The notes under the pieces: generated by a model
What the model was told of the DNA's origin: nothing
Database searches by the model: none
What the model saw: the letters and a program-made list of their open reading frames with translations, nothing else
NCBI GenBank assembly: GCA_030018555.1
Contig: JASEHY010000040.1
Location: 1-9,860, forward strand
DNA length: 9,860 nt
Source: Planctomycetota bacterium
GTDB taxonomy: Bacteria; Planctomycetota; MHYJ01; JACQXL01
Direction of reading: 5' to 3'
Program-made: the position numbers and the translations under genes
Part shown: positions 1 through 6,161 of the stretch, in pieces
Layout: each line of letters opens with the position of its first letter
Numbering within the stretch: the stretch's first letter is position 1

Positions 1-113
1 GACGTTCTGACTCAAATCTCCACGCACCTAATGAAAATATTATCATTTCTGACTATATCAAGGGCGTAAAATTCCTGATTGAGTTGTTCAAGAAAATTCC
101 TTCGCCCCGATAA
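1..113 (+). CDS. C-terminal fragment of an M20-family metallopeptidase (5' end outside window)
   Basis: The frame is open from the window edge (first full codon at base 3) to a TAA at 111-113, giving about 36 residues. The segment SDSNLHAPNENIIISDYIKG followed by a hydrophobic helix resembles the extreme C-terminus of M20 peptidases and dipeptidases. In that family a conserved His and Asn-Glu (H-x-PNE) belong to the catalytic domain, and a 'KG' helix packs at the end. If so, it is a cytoplasmic zinc amidohydrolase acting on peptides or N-acyl amino acids. The last codons (Pro-Arg-stop) lie inside a hairpin repeat (105-122), so the repeat seems to have supplied the present stop. The gene converges with the minus-strand oxidoreductase gene. 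The call rests on a short motif and could be a related M20 subfamily. Confidence 0.6.
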   Translation, partial: RSDSNLHAPNENIIISDYIKGVKFLIELFKKIPSPR

Positions 114-188
114 ATATCGGGGTGCCACTCCCGAATGGAGAAGCCCGAAGGAGTATTACTTCGGAATCCCAAGCAGTCCTACTTGGGA
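105..188. repeat. Array of four tandem hairpins between converging genes
   Basis: Four perfect stem-loops follow one another: 105-122 (CCCCGATA/TATCGGGG), 128-140 (CTCC/GGAG), 145-164 (CCGAAG/CTTCGG) and 167-188 (TCCCAAG/CTTGGGA, 8-base loop). They lie between the convergent peptidase and oxidoreductase genes. None is followed by a clear T-run on either strand, so an intrinsic terminator is not shown, although RNA 3'-end protection is possible. The rest of the gap, 189-264, is purine-rich and holds no supported gene. Confidence 0.7.
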
Positions 189-264
189 AGGAGGATTATT
201 TGTGGAGGTAATCTATGCAGAAGTGTCTTAAGTTACTGCCATTAGCAGCAGGCAGGCGTTCGGG

Positions 265-2079
265 TTACAATCCCAATTCCTTTAGTTTTTCCGGGGTAGG
301 TCTGCCGTTTTTGTCCCAGCCGCGCATCTGATAGTATTCGTCAAGTAGTTTGTCTATGTCTTCCTTTTTAACCTTACTTCCAGCAGTCGGTCCTGTCTGA
401 ACACCATTTTCATAGACCCTTGCAGGCGGGTAATCAAAATGCCTGCCAAAATTATCTTTGTGTTCTCTGATGAGAAATAATCTATTGAGGTTCCAGACCC
501 TTTCTGATGAATGTAGTAACTCGTCCATAGTGTAATTTCTGCCTGTGGTAACGTTTATTAATTGGGGATAATAATCAAGCGAGAGTTCCAGTTCAACCCA
601 TTGGAGCCGGCAGGTGCCGAGCATATCAAAGATTGGGCGAATATGCTGGAGTTCAATAACGCGTTTGGACTTGCCGGCAAAGACATCGCGTCCGACTGCG
701 ATATCGTGCGTGATTGCCCAGGCACGATTATGATGCGCTCCAATATCACAGGTCATATAAGAAAGAAGCATTGCCGGTGCGCGTCTTGATTCATAGCCCG
801 AGATTTCCAGTCCTTTGACATGCATTGCAAACCTTGCCGAACCTTTGCCCAATTTCTCTGCAGCGACCTTTACACCATCTGCCAGTAGATTGCCGATACC
901 TTCACGGCGAGAGATAAGATTCATAATATGCTCAAATGCTCTTATATCACCGAATTTTAACTCGACGCCACCGGTATCTTTTTTGTCTATAATCCCTTTT
1001 TCGTAACATTCCATAGCAAAGGCGGCGACACTGCCACCGGAGATGGTATCAATACCAAGTTCATCACAGATATAATTGGCATAGGTTAAATCGTGTATAT
1101 TGCCGATAGCACAATCTCCGCCAATCATCGCCGCAGTTTCATACTCCGGTCCTTCTACATAATATTCTTTATTGTTTCTTCTTGTCCTGGCATATTTACC
1201 ACATGCCATCGGGCAGCCGAAGCATGCCTTATTGTTCACGATGGTTTCCTTCAACATTACATCACCTGATATTTTTTGATAGTCCTCAAAGAAACCGCTC
1301 TGGAAATTACGGGTGGGGAATGAGCCCTGTTGGTTTGACCAGTTGGTAACACTGGCAGTGCCCTGGTCAAGCCAGAGTTTCCATGCAGGGTGTTTGATAC
1401 AATCCGCAAATGCCTTTTTGCCGATTTCCAGAAGTTTATCAGGGTCTGCGACCTTGAGCGAAAGTGTGCCTCTTACCGCAATGGCTTTAAGGTTCTTGGC
1501 TCCCATAACTGCGCCGATGCCGGTGCGTCCTGCCTGCCTGCCGAAATCGTGTGAAATACAGGCGAATTTTACTTTATTCTCGCCGGCAGGTCCGATGACC
1601 GCAATCTCAAACTCTTTGCCCAGGTCTCGTTTCAGCATCTCTTCTGTAGTGATAGCACCTTTGCCACAGTATTTTCCGGCATCACGGATTTCTATCTTAT
1701 CATTATTGATATAAAGATAAACCGGCTTGTCAGAAATACCTTCAATAATTATGACATCGTAGCCGGCATATTTTATTTCTGATGCTAAATGACCGCCAAT
1801 ATTGCTGTCGCCATAAGAATTAGTGGCGGGCGATTTGGATGCAAAGGTCAGTTTCCCCGCGCCCGGCACAAATAGACCTGATAGAGGACCCGAAGCAACC
1901 ACGATTTTGTTTTCTGCTCCCAACGGGTCAATGCCTGTTTTAAGTTCGTCATAAAGTATGCGGGCAGAAAAGCCCCTGCCACCAATATAATCGCTCACCA
2001 ATTTTTCAGGCAACGGCTCTATGGAAATCTTGTCATTAGAAAGGTTCACTCTTAATATCTTGCCTCCATAAGCGAACAT
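265..2079 (-). CDS. aor: Aldehyde:ferredoxin oxidoreductase (tungstopterin enzyme)
   Basis: This 604-residue protein is the usual length of the AOR family, cytoplasmic enzymes that oxidise aldehydes to carboxylic acids with ferredoxin as acceptor, using a tungsten (rarely molybdenum) bis-pterin cofactor and one [4Fe-4S] cluster. The cluster ligands are visible as C286-x2-C289-x3-C293 plus C490 in DMLGTC, nearly the spacing known from Pyrococcus furiosus AOR. Cofactor-domain motifs include YIGGRGFSAR (31-40), GRQAGRTGIGAVMGAKNLKA (180-199), PEYET (311-315), LGIDTIS (341-347) and the HHNRAW segment (449-454). ATG 2077-2079 is chosen because AGGAG lies 6 bases upstream (2086-2090 on the plus strand) and the N-terminus matches the family start. 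It is the last gene of the operon, 140 bases after the ferredoxin gene across a structured gap. Its aldehyde substrate cannot be read from sequence. Confidence 0.95.
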   Translation of the reverse strand: MFAYGGKILRVNLSNDKISIEPLPEKLVSDYIGGRGFSARILYDELKTGIDPLGAENKIVVASGPLSGLFVPGAGKLTFASKSPATNSYGDSNIGGHLASEIKYAGYDVIIIEGISDKPVYLYINNDKIEIRDAGKYCGKGAITTEEMLKRDLGKEFEIAVIGPAGENKVKFACISHDFGRQAGRTGIGAVMGAKNLKAIAVRGTLSLKVADPDKLLEIGKKAFADCIKHPAWKLWLDQGTASVTNWSNQQGSFPTRNFQSGFFEDYQKISGDVMLKETIVNNKACFGCPMACGKYARTRRNNKEYYVEGPEYETAAMIGGDCAIGNIHDLTYANYICDELGIDTISGGSVAAFAMECYEKGIIDKKDTGGVELKFGDIRAFEHIMNLISRREGIGNLLADGVKVAAEKLGKGSARFAMHVKGLEISGYESRRAPAMLLSYMTCDIGAHHNRAWAITHDIAVGRDVFAGKSKRVIELQHIRPIFDMLGTCRLQWVELELSLDYYPQLINVTTGRNYTMDELLHSSERVWNLNRLFLIREHKDNFGRHFDYPPARVYENGVQTGPTAGSKVKKEDIDKLLDEYYQMRGWDKNGRPTPEKLKELGL

Positions 2080-2093
2080 AATAAACTCCTCTT

Positions 2094-2152
2094 ACTCGCT
2101 GTTAGACCTCTGGTCGTTACGACCAAAGGGAGTCCCGTTAGGGACAGCGAGT
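2094..2152. repeat. Inverted repeat with two inner hairpins in the aor leader
   Basis: The outer arms ACTCGCTGT (2094-2102) and ACAGCGAGT (2144-2152) are perfect. They enclose the stems TGGTCG/CGACCA (2111-2125) and GTCCC/GGGAC (2132-2145), the second sharing two bases with the outer arm. On the minus strand the outer arm ends three bases before the Shine-Dalgarno sequence of the oxidoreductase gene, so folding in the mRNA could affect its translation. It is more likely a member of the genome's palindromic repeats than a known riboswitch class. Confidence 0.65.
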
Positions 2153-2155
2153 TAG

Positions 2156-2205
2156 ATCCCGATGAACCCAGTCCCGCCCAGGCGGGACTGGGTGAATATC
2201 GGGAT
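2156..2205. repeat. Nested perfect hairpin between the ferredoxin and aor genes
   Basis: The outer arms ATCCCGAT (2156-2163) and ATCGGGAT (2198-2205) enclose a 13-base perfect stem, ACCCAGTCCCGCC (2166-2178) with GGCGGGACTGGGT (2181-2193), separated by only two bases. It is very stable in RNA from either strand. No T-run follows on the minus strand, so read-through into the oxidoreductase gene or use as a processing or stability element is as plausible as termination. Confidence 0.7.
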
Positions 2206-2219
2206 ATTCCTTAATTTAT

Positions 2220-2669
2220 CTATTTGTTTTCATCTTTGATAAACAGGACGCCCGGGGCGCAGACTGGAATACACTCTTTACATAAATCGCATTTTATCGG
2301 CACAGAACTGTCCTCGTGTAAAAACATCACCTGAGTAGGACATTCCCGCACACACTCACCACAGCCATTGCATTTTTCAGAATCAATAATGTAAGCACCT
2401 TCTTTCCCGCCTGACCGGGCGTCACCCGCCAGAACGGCTTGGTCGGGCTGGGGTCGGGCAGGTAGCGAGATGGCTTCAACAGGACACACACTGGCACAGA
2501 TTCCACACTGGTTACAAACACGAGGTTCATATTTGCCCGGTTTAGGGAATGTTGCGTCTATGGTAAGCGCGGCCTTTTTGGGGTTTATCTCCTTGAAATG
2601 ATATAATGAGCAAATGGTTAAACATACACGACAACCGGTACATTTTGTTGCATCAACATCAAGATACAT
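2220..2669 (-). CDS. Four-cluster (4x[4Fe-4S]) ferredoxin, electron partner of AOR
   Basis: This 149-residue protein has four complete C-x2-C-x2-C-x3-C sets: C10/13/16/20, C52/55/58/62, C100/103/106/110 and C127/130/133/137. That implies four [4Fe-4S] clusters in a polyferredoxin of the kind often encoded next to aldehyde oxidoreductases. It should take electrons from the AOR and pass them to other ferredoxins or a membrane or hydrogenase module. There is no signal peptide, so it is cytoplasmic. The ATG at 2667-2669 has AAGGAG 7 bases upstream; those six bases are the last two sense codons of the upstream hydrolase gene, whose stop lies only 4 bases before this ATG, so translation is probably coupled. 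Residues about 69-89, rich in Pro, Gly and Ala, form an insertion after CPVEAIS that is encoded by a GC-rich palindromic stretch. Confidence 0.92.
   Translation of the reverse strand: MYLDVDATKCTGCRVCLTICSLYHFKEINPKKAALTIDATFPKPGKYEPRVCNQCGICASVCPVEAISLPARPQPDQAVLAGDARSGGKEGAYIIDSEKCNGCGECVRECPTQVMFLHEDSSVPIKCDLCKECIPVCAPGVLFIKDENK
2405..2464. repeat. GC-rich palindromic repeat inside the ferredoxin coding region
   Basis: This stretch is far richer in G and C than the flanking coding sequence and lies within the ferredoxin gene, keeping its frame. Read on the minus strand it contains TTCTGGCGGGT, which recurs exactly at 7010-7020 in a non-coding region, and CAGGCGGGA, which recurs at 2179-2187 in the hairpin downstream of this gene. 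It also holds short self-complementary parts (CGCC...GGCG). Its translation fills a loop between conserved ferredoxin motifs, as expected for a mobile palindromic element tolerated in frame. Confidence 0.55.
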
Positions 2670-2673
2670 CGCC

Positions 2674-3396
2674 TCACTCCTTTCTAATTCTATTTAACGA
2701 AGATATTCTAATAAACTCCTGAAATAAACGCAGTTGCTCCTTTTTATGTAAGATTCTTTCTGGGTGCCATTGAACGCCTATACAAAATGCATTCTTGCGG
2801 GGCGGGAATATTTCTACTCCTTCAATTATACCGTCTTGTGCCAGAGCATTTATCATTAGACCTTTTCCAAGTGTTTTGATACATTGATGATGCGTGGAAT
2901 TAACACGAATAGTTTTCTTTCTTATAATGTCAACCAAAAGTGTGCCTTCGCAAAGATAAACTGTATGTTCTGACCTTTTATGACGCTGTGCTCCTTTAAT
3001 CTGGGTATTAATATCCTGAAATAAACTGCCTCCCAGCACGACATTCAATAACTGATGACCGTAACATATTGCTAAAACAGGAAGATTTTTCTTTAGTGCC
3101 AAGCGAGTTAATTCAATATCAAAACGTTGTTTTATTTTCGGTATCTCTTTTATCTTATGGGGGAAATGATTTTCTCCATACACTTCAGGCGATATATCAT
3201 TCCCGCCACTTAAAAGAAGCCCGTCCGCCTTTTCTAAAATATGCTCTAATAATTTCTCAGAGTGGTTTGAGAAAGGAGGTATTATAAATAGGATGCCACC
3301 TGCTTTCAGGATTGCTCTGGTATAATCTGTGGCTAACCGATTATATTTTTTGTCGTTAGTAAGATTAGCGTTAATGGCGATAACAGGTTTTCTCAT
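2674..3396 (-). CDS. Class I glutamine amidotransferase-fold hydrolase (peptidase C26, PuuD-like)
   Basis: This 240-residue protein has the full catalytic set of the C26 family of gamma-glutamyl hydrolases. The nucleophile is Cys111 in AICYGHQLLNV, and His211 and Glu213 lie in VQWHPE. GLLLSGGNDISPEVYGE (59-75) and VNSTHHQ (165-171) are typical of gamma-glutamyl-GABA hydrolases (PuuD) and relatives, which cleave gamma-glutamyl amides. The residue after the nucleophile is Tyr, not the Arg I expect in PuuD (CRG), so the substrate may differ. It is the first gene of the operon with the ferredoxin and AOR; its GAG-TGA end supplies the ferredoxin's ribosome binding site. Its own ATG (3394-3396) has only a weak AAGGCA upstream. 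Release of an aldehyde- or GABA-related intermediate for the AOR pathway is inference. Confidence 0.85.
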   Translation of the reverse strand: MRKPVIAINANLTNDKKYNRLATDYTRAILKAGGILFIIPPFSNHSEKLLEHILEKADGLLLSGGNDISPEVYGENHFPHKIKEIPKIKQRFDIELTRLALKKNLPVLAICYGHQLLNVVLGGSLFQDINTQIKGAQRHKRSEHTVYLCEGTLLVDIIRKKTIRVNSTHHQCIKTLGKGLMINALAQDGIIEGVEIFPPRKNAFCIGVQWHPERILHKKEQLRLFQEFIRISSLNRIRKE

Positions 3397-3457
3397 TTTT
3401 TTCTTGCCTTAATGGGCATATTATTTACTCTCTTAAAGAAAGTCTTCGGCTACTAAA

Positions 3458-3531
3458 TGCGGGGTCGTCTAACGGTAGGACGCAAGACTCTGGATCTTGT
3501 TATTTAGGTTCGAATCCTAACCCCGCAGCCA
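3458..3531 (+). tRNA. trnQ: tRNA-Gln (anticodon CTG)
   Basis: A full cloverleaf can be drawn. The acceptor stem is TGCGGGG/CCCCGCA (3458-3464 with 3521-3527), followed by discriminator G and an encoded CCA (3529-3531). The anticodon stem is CAAGA/TCTTG, its 7-base loop carries CTG at 3490-3492, and the T-arm is TTAGG-TTCGAAT-CCTAA. The CTG anticodon reads CAG codons (Gln). The sequence resembles standard bacterial tRNA-Gln, including the weak first T-A pair. Confidence 0.95.
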
Positions 3532-3548
3532 GTTGGGTTATTGGATGA

Positions 3549-3748
3549 TTGGGTTGTTAGATAATTACTGAACTCTTGCCCTTACAGGATCCCGTAGGGA
3601 CGAAACGGGAAACAGGGCGCTCCAAAAGTGTCACCCTGTCCCGAATGCTTTCGGGATCAGGGTCTAATGTAGATGCTGAAACAAGTTCAGCATGACAGCC
3701 CCGATGGACATCGGGGCGCAAGAGTTCAGTAATCACCTAATAACCTAA
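3549..3748. repeat. About 200 bp inverted-repeat (MITE-like) element in the tRNA spacer
   Basis: A perfect 16-base inverted repeat, ATTACTGAACTCTTGC at 3564-3579 and GCAAGAGTTCAGTAAT at 3718-3733, extends imperfectly outward to about 3549 and 3748. Inside are four hairpins: 3590-3610, 3633-3663 (one-base bulge), 3673-3693 (ATGCTGAA/TTCAGCAT) and 3698-3717 (GCCCCGAT/ATCGGGGC), the last abutting the right arm. There is no open frame of note. The structure fits a non-autonomous mobile or palindromic repeat inserted between two tRNA genes; no target-site duplication is obvious. Confidence 0.6.
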
Positions 3749-3751
3749 CTT

Positions 3752-3822
3752 GCCCCCATCGTCTAGCGGCAGGATATGAGATTCTCAGTCTCAGGACCGG
3801 GGTTCGAATCCCCGTGGGGGTA
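3752..3822 (+). tRNA. trnE: tRNA-Glu (anticodon CTC)
   Basis: The acceptor stem GCCCCCA/TGGGGGT (3752-3758 with 3815-3821) has a terminal G-T wobble, followed by discriminator A at 3822 with no encoded CCA. The anticodon stem is TGAGA/TCTCA, the loop carries CTC at 3784-3786, and the T-arm is CGGGG-TTCGAAT-CCCCG. The CTC anticodon reads GAG (Glu). It lies 220 bases after tRNA-Gln and 47 bases before the aminotransferase gene. Confidence 0.93.
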
Positions 3823-3869
3823 TTTTTGTTCTCACATAAGATTTATGGAGTGGGAATGTCAACTTAATT

Positions 3870-5063
3870 ATGGCAAAAAACATTAGAGCAGAAAGACTGA
3901 TAAAACTGCCTCCCTATCTGTTTGCTGATTTTGACCGTAAAAGAAAAGAGGTTCAAGATAAAGGAGGCGACATTATTGACCTTTCTATAGGCGACCCTGA
4001 TTTGTTGCTTTCTCCCCGGCTAAAACAATATCTTATAGAAGCACTTGATGAGACTAATATCCATCGCTATCCCCCCTATAAGGGTATTAACCTTTTTCGT
4101 TCCGCTATTTCCCGCCGGTATAAACGAAAAGATATCAGCATTGACCCTGAGAAAGAAGTCTGGTCTCTAATTGGCTCCAAAGAAGGTATATCTCATTTAA
4201 TTATGGCAGTGGTGAACCCGGGCGACTTTGTTTTACTTCCTAATCCCGGTTATCCTGCCTATCGTTCAGCGATAATACTTGCCGGTGGGATTCCTGTTGA
4301 TATGCCCCTACTTAAAGAAAATGACTGTTTGCCGAACCTTAAATCAATAAAGCCATCTGTAGCCAGAAAAACCAAACTAATATTATTAAACTATCCCAAT
4401 AATCCAACCGCAGCCGATGCTCCCAAAGAATTCTATGAAGATGTGGTTCGCTTCGCCAAGAAATATAGTATTCTGGTCTGTCAGGATGCGGCATACAACG
4501 AAATATATTATAATTCACCACCCGTGTCTTTTCTTTCCGTTAAAGGGGCAAAAGATATCGGCATAGAAATAGGGTCTTTCAGTAAGACCTTCAGTATTGC
4601 CGGCTGGCGTATCGGTTGGGCAGTTGGTAATAGAGAGATAATTAGTGCTTTAGGTCATATCAAAACAAATATTGATTCCGGCGTCTTTATGGCTCTCCAG
4701 CAGGCGGTCGCCAGAATGTTCACGGAAAAATTATCACTCACAGAAGCGGATGTTCAGAAAACCCGTGACATCTACAAACACAGACGCAATATTACTATAA
4801 AGGGCTTAAAAGAAATTGGACTTGCCCCTGAAATTCCTCAGGCAACTTTCTATGTCTGGTTACCTTTACCGCAAGGGTGGAATTCATCTATGGAGTTTTC
4901 AGAGTATCTTCTGACAAAATTATTTATACATACTACGCCGGGAGTTGGGTTTGGTAAATATGGTGAGGGATATATCAGACTTTCTTTGACCTCACCAGAA
5001 GACCTTTTACTTAAAGCACTAAAACGGCTCAGGAACAACAGGGTTATAATATGCAAGTTATGA
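3870..5063 (+). CDS. dapL: LL-diaminopimelate aminotransferase (class I/II PLP enzyme)
   Basis: This 397-residue fold-type I aminotransferase has the usual length of DapL, which converts tetrahydrodipicolinate plus glutamate directly to LL-diaminopimelate for lysine and peptidoglycan. Visible motifs are YPPYKGINLFR (68-78), GSKEGISHL (102-110, characteristic of DapL), NYPNNPT (174-180), QDAAYNE (205-211), the PLP-binding Lys239 in GSFSKTFSIAGWRIGWAVG, and the carboxylate-binding Arg370 in YIRLS. ATG 3870 has no Shine-Dalgarno at normal distance (a GGAG lies 19 bases upstream), but no better in-frame start exists and the N-terminus fits the family. The 3' end overlaps the Nudix gene. A related aspartate- or alanine-type aminotransferase is possible, but the GSKEG motif favours DapL. 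Confidence 0.87.
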   Translation: MAKNIRAERLIKLPPYLFADFDRKRKEVQDKGGDIIDLSIGDPDLLLSPRLKQYLIEALDETNIHRYPPYKGINLFRSAISRRYKRKDISIDPEKEVWSLIGSKEGISHLIMAVVNPGDFVLLPNPGYPAYRSAIILAGGIPVDMPLLKENDCLPNLKSIKPSVARKTKLILLNYPNNPTAADAPKEFYEDVVRFAKKYSILVCQDAAYNEIYYNSPPVSFLSVKGAKDIGIEIGSFSKTFSIAGWRIGWAVGNREIISALGHIKTNIDSGVFMALQQAVARMFTEKLSLTEADVQKTRDIYKHRRNITIKGLKEIGLAPEIPQATFYVWLPLPQGWNSSMEFSEYLLTKLFIHTTPGVGFGKYGEGYIRLSLTSPEDLLLKALKRLRNNRVIICKL

Positions 5064-5563
5064 GTAATAGGAGAATTTATCGCGGTAAAATATTTGATAT
5101 TTACAGAACAGAGTTAAAGGATAAAAGCATTCGTGAAACGGTTGTGCATCCTGGCGCGGTGGCAGTACTTCCCCTTGTTTCTTCAGATGAGGTCGTTTTG
5201 GTAAGACAGTATCGTTATCCGGCACGGAAATATCTCTGGGAGTTACCCGCTGGCACACTTAAAAAGAATGAACCTACTGATTTGTGCGCCAGACGGGAAC
5301 TGCAAGAGGAAACTGGATTTGTAGCAGGCAAAACAAGAAAGATTGCGGTATTTTATACCTGCCCCGGTTTCTGCACTGAAAAGATGCATCTTTATGTGGC
5401 TGAAAAATTATTCCGCTCTACAGGACAAAAACTTGACCCTGATGAAAAAATAACATATAATATATTTTCACGCCAAGAGATTGTTCGCCTGATAAAAGAG
5501 AATAAAATTAAGGACGCTAAAAGTATTATAGGTTTGATATTATGGCTTCAAAAGAAGATTTAG
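5051..5563 (+). CDS. Nudix hydrolase, ADP-ribose pyrophosphatase type
   Basis: This protein of 170 residues carries a perfect Nudix box, G-x5-E-x7-RE-x2-EE-x-G-F, at residues 68-90 (GTLKKNE to EETGF), where the Glu residues bind Mg2+. The preceding VVLVRQYRYPARKYLWELPAG and the following CPGFCTEKMHLYVA are typical of the NudF/ADP-ribose pyrophosphatase branch, which splits ADP-ribose to AMP and ribose 5-phosphate. It overlaps the aminotransferase gene, and the next gene starts before its stop, so all three are probably co-transcribed. The start is ambiguous: ATG 5051 has a modest CAGGG 7 bases upstream, while ATG 5060 (Met4) gives a classic ATGA overlap with the previous stop but no binding site. 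Confidence 0.88.
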   Translation: MQVMSNRRIYRGKIFDIYRTELKDKSIRETVVHPGAVAVLPLVSSDEVVLVRQYRYPARKYLWELPAGTLKKNEPTDLCARRELQEETGFVAGKTRKIAVFYTCPGFCTEKMHLYVAEKLFRSTGQKLDPDEKITYNIFSRQEIVRLIKENKIKDAKSIIGLILWLQKKI

Positions 5564-6117
5564 TTTTTGGCGAGATTGCGGTCAAGTCACATTTTGTCAC
5601 TCAAGAGCAATTGAATGAATGCCTTGAAAAACAAAGGAATAATACTAAATGGAACTCTTTGGGCGCAATACTTGTGGAGAAAAATTATCTCACACCTCAT
5701 CAGTTACAGTTTATCCTGAATATTCAAAAAAGGAATTGGGAACTGAAAGCACATCAATCGCGGAAAGTCAAACAAGATAACCTCTTCGGTAGATTAGTTA
5801 TCAGACTGGGATTCGCCACAGACAGACAGGTGGAAGAAAGTTTAGGAATGCAGTTGATAGTTAATGATGGGCAACCACTTCGCCTCGGTGAAATTATGGT
5901 AAAAAAAGGATTTATTACTGAAGAGCAATTAAATAAGGTCCTTAAATTTCAATCTTTACGTCAGGCAATCTGCCCCGGCTGTGGACGCAAATATAATCTG
6001 GTGCTTTTTAATGATGGCGCCACTATTCCTTGTTATATCTGTGATAATAAAATAACCGCAAAGCCACTCCAAAACTTCATTCATTCAACAACTCCAGCTG
6101 AAGCGGGACAGGTTTAA
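5542..6117 (+). CDS. Small protein with four MshEN-like helical repeats and a C-terminal zinc ribbon
   Basis: This protein of 191 residues has no catalytic motif. I see four copies of a roughly 23-residue unit of form (F/L)G-x-(I/L)-x-V-x3-(F/Y)-(V/L/I/A)-T-x2-Q(L/V)-x7-Q, starting at residues 9, 40, 82 and 115, arranged as two pairs. This pattern is that of the N-terminal domain of type II secretion and type IV pilus ATPases (T2SSE_N/MshEN), which in MshE binds cyclic di-GMP. A zinc ribbon follows with C144-x2-C147 and C164-x2-C167. The first three repeats lack the leading Arg expected in RLG-type c-di-GMP sites; only the fourth reads RLGEIMV. It starts 22 bases before the Nudix stop. A regulatory or adaptor role is inferred. 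Confidence 0.75.
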   Translation: MASKEDLVFGEIAVKSHFVTQEQLNECLEKQRNNTKWNSLGAILVEKNYLTPHQLQFILNIQKRNWELKAHQSRKVKQDNLFGRLVIRLGFATDRQVEESLGMQLIVNDGQPLRLGEIMVKKGFITEEQLNKVLKFQSLRQAICPGCGRKYNLVLFNDGATIPCYICDNKITAKPLQNFIHSTTPAEAGQV

Positions 6118-6118
6118 C

Positions 6119-6132
6119 CCCGCTAAAGCGGG
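6119..6132. repeat. CCCGC-TAAA-GCGGG hairpin just after the repeat-protein stop
   Basis: This is a perfect 5-base stem with a TAAA loop, starting two bases after the stop codon and followed by a mixed T/G stretch. It could act as a weak terminator on the plus strand. The same stem and loop, lengthened to 7 pairs, recurs at 7058-7075, so it is probably one of the local palindromic repeats. Confidence 0.5.
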
Positions 6133-6161
6133 ATTTGTTTGTATCTTGCCAATAGCCCAAT

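Noticed and set aside
562..1714. Plus-strand open frames of 63-133 codons opposite the oxidoreductase gene (562-789, 815-1006, 1313-1714)
   Set aside because: They lie wholly antisense to a clearly conserved coding region, their products show no recognisable motif, and they have no good ribosome binding site.
2156..2205. Intrinsic terminator between ferredoxin and aor
   Set aside because: The stem is strong, but no T-run follows on the minus strand, and the aor gene immediately downstream has its own good ribosome binding site and no evident promoter in the gap.
3397..3457. Promoters in the short gap between the divergent hydrolase and tRNA-Gln genes
   Set aside because: The gap must hold promoters, but I could not find a -35/-10 pair with acceptable spacing on either strand, so none is annotated.
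3532..3751. CRISPR-like array in the tRNA spacer
   Set aside because: The repeated structures are inverted hairpins of differing sequence, not direct repeats with regular unique spacers.
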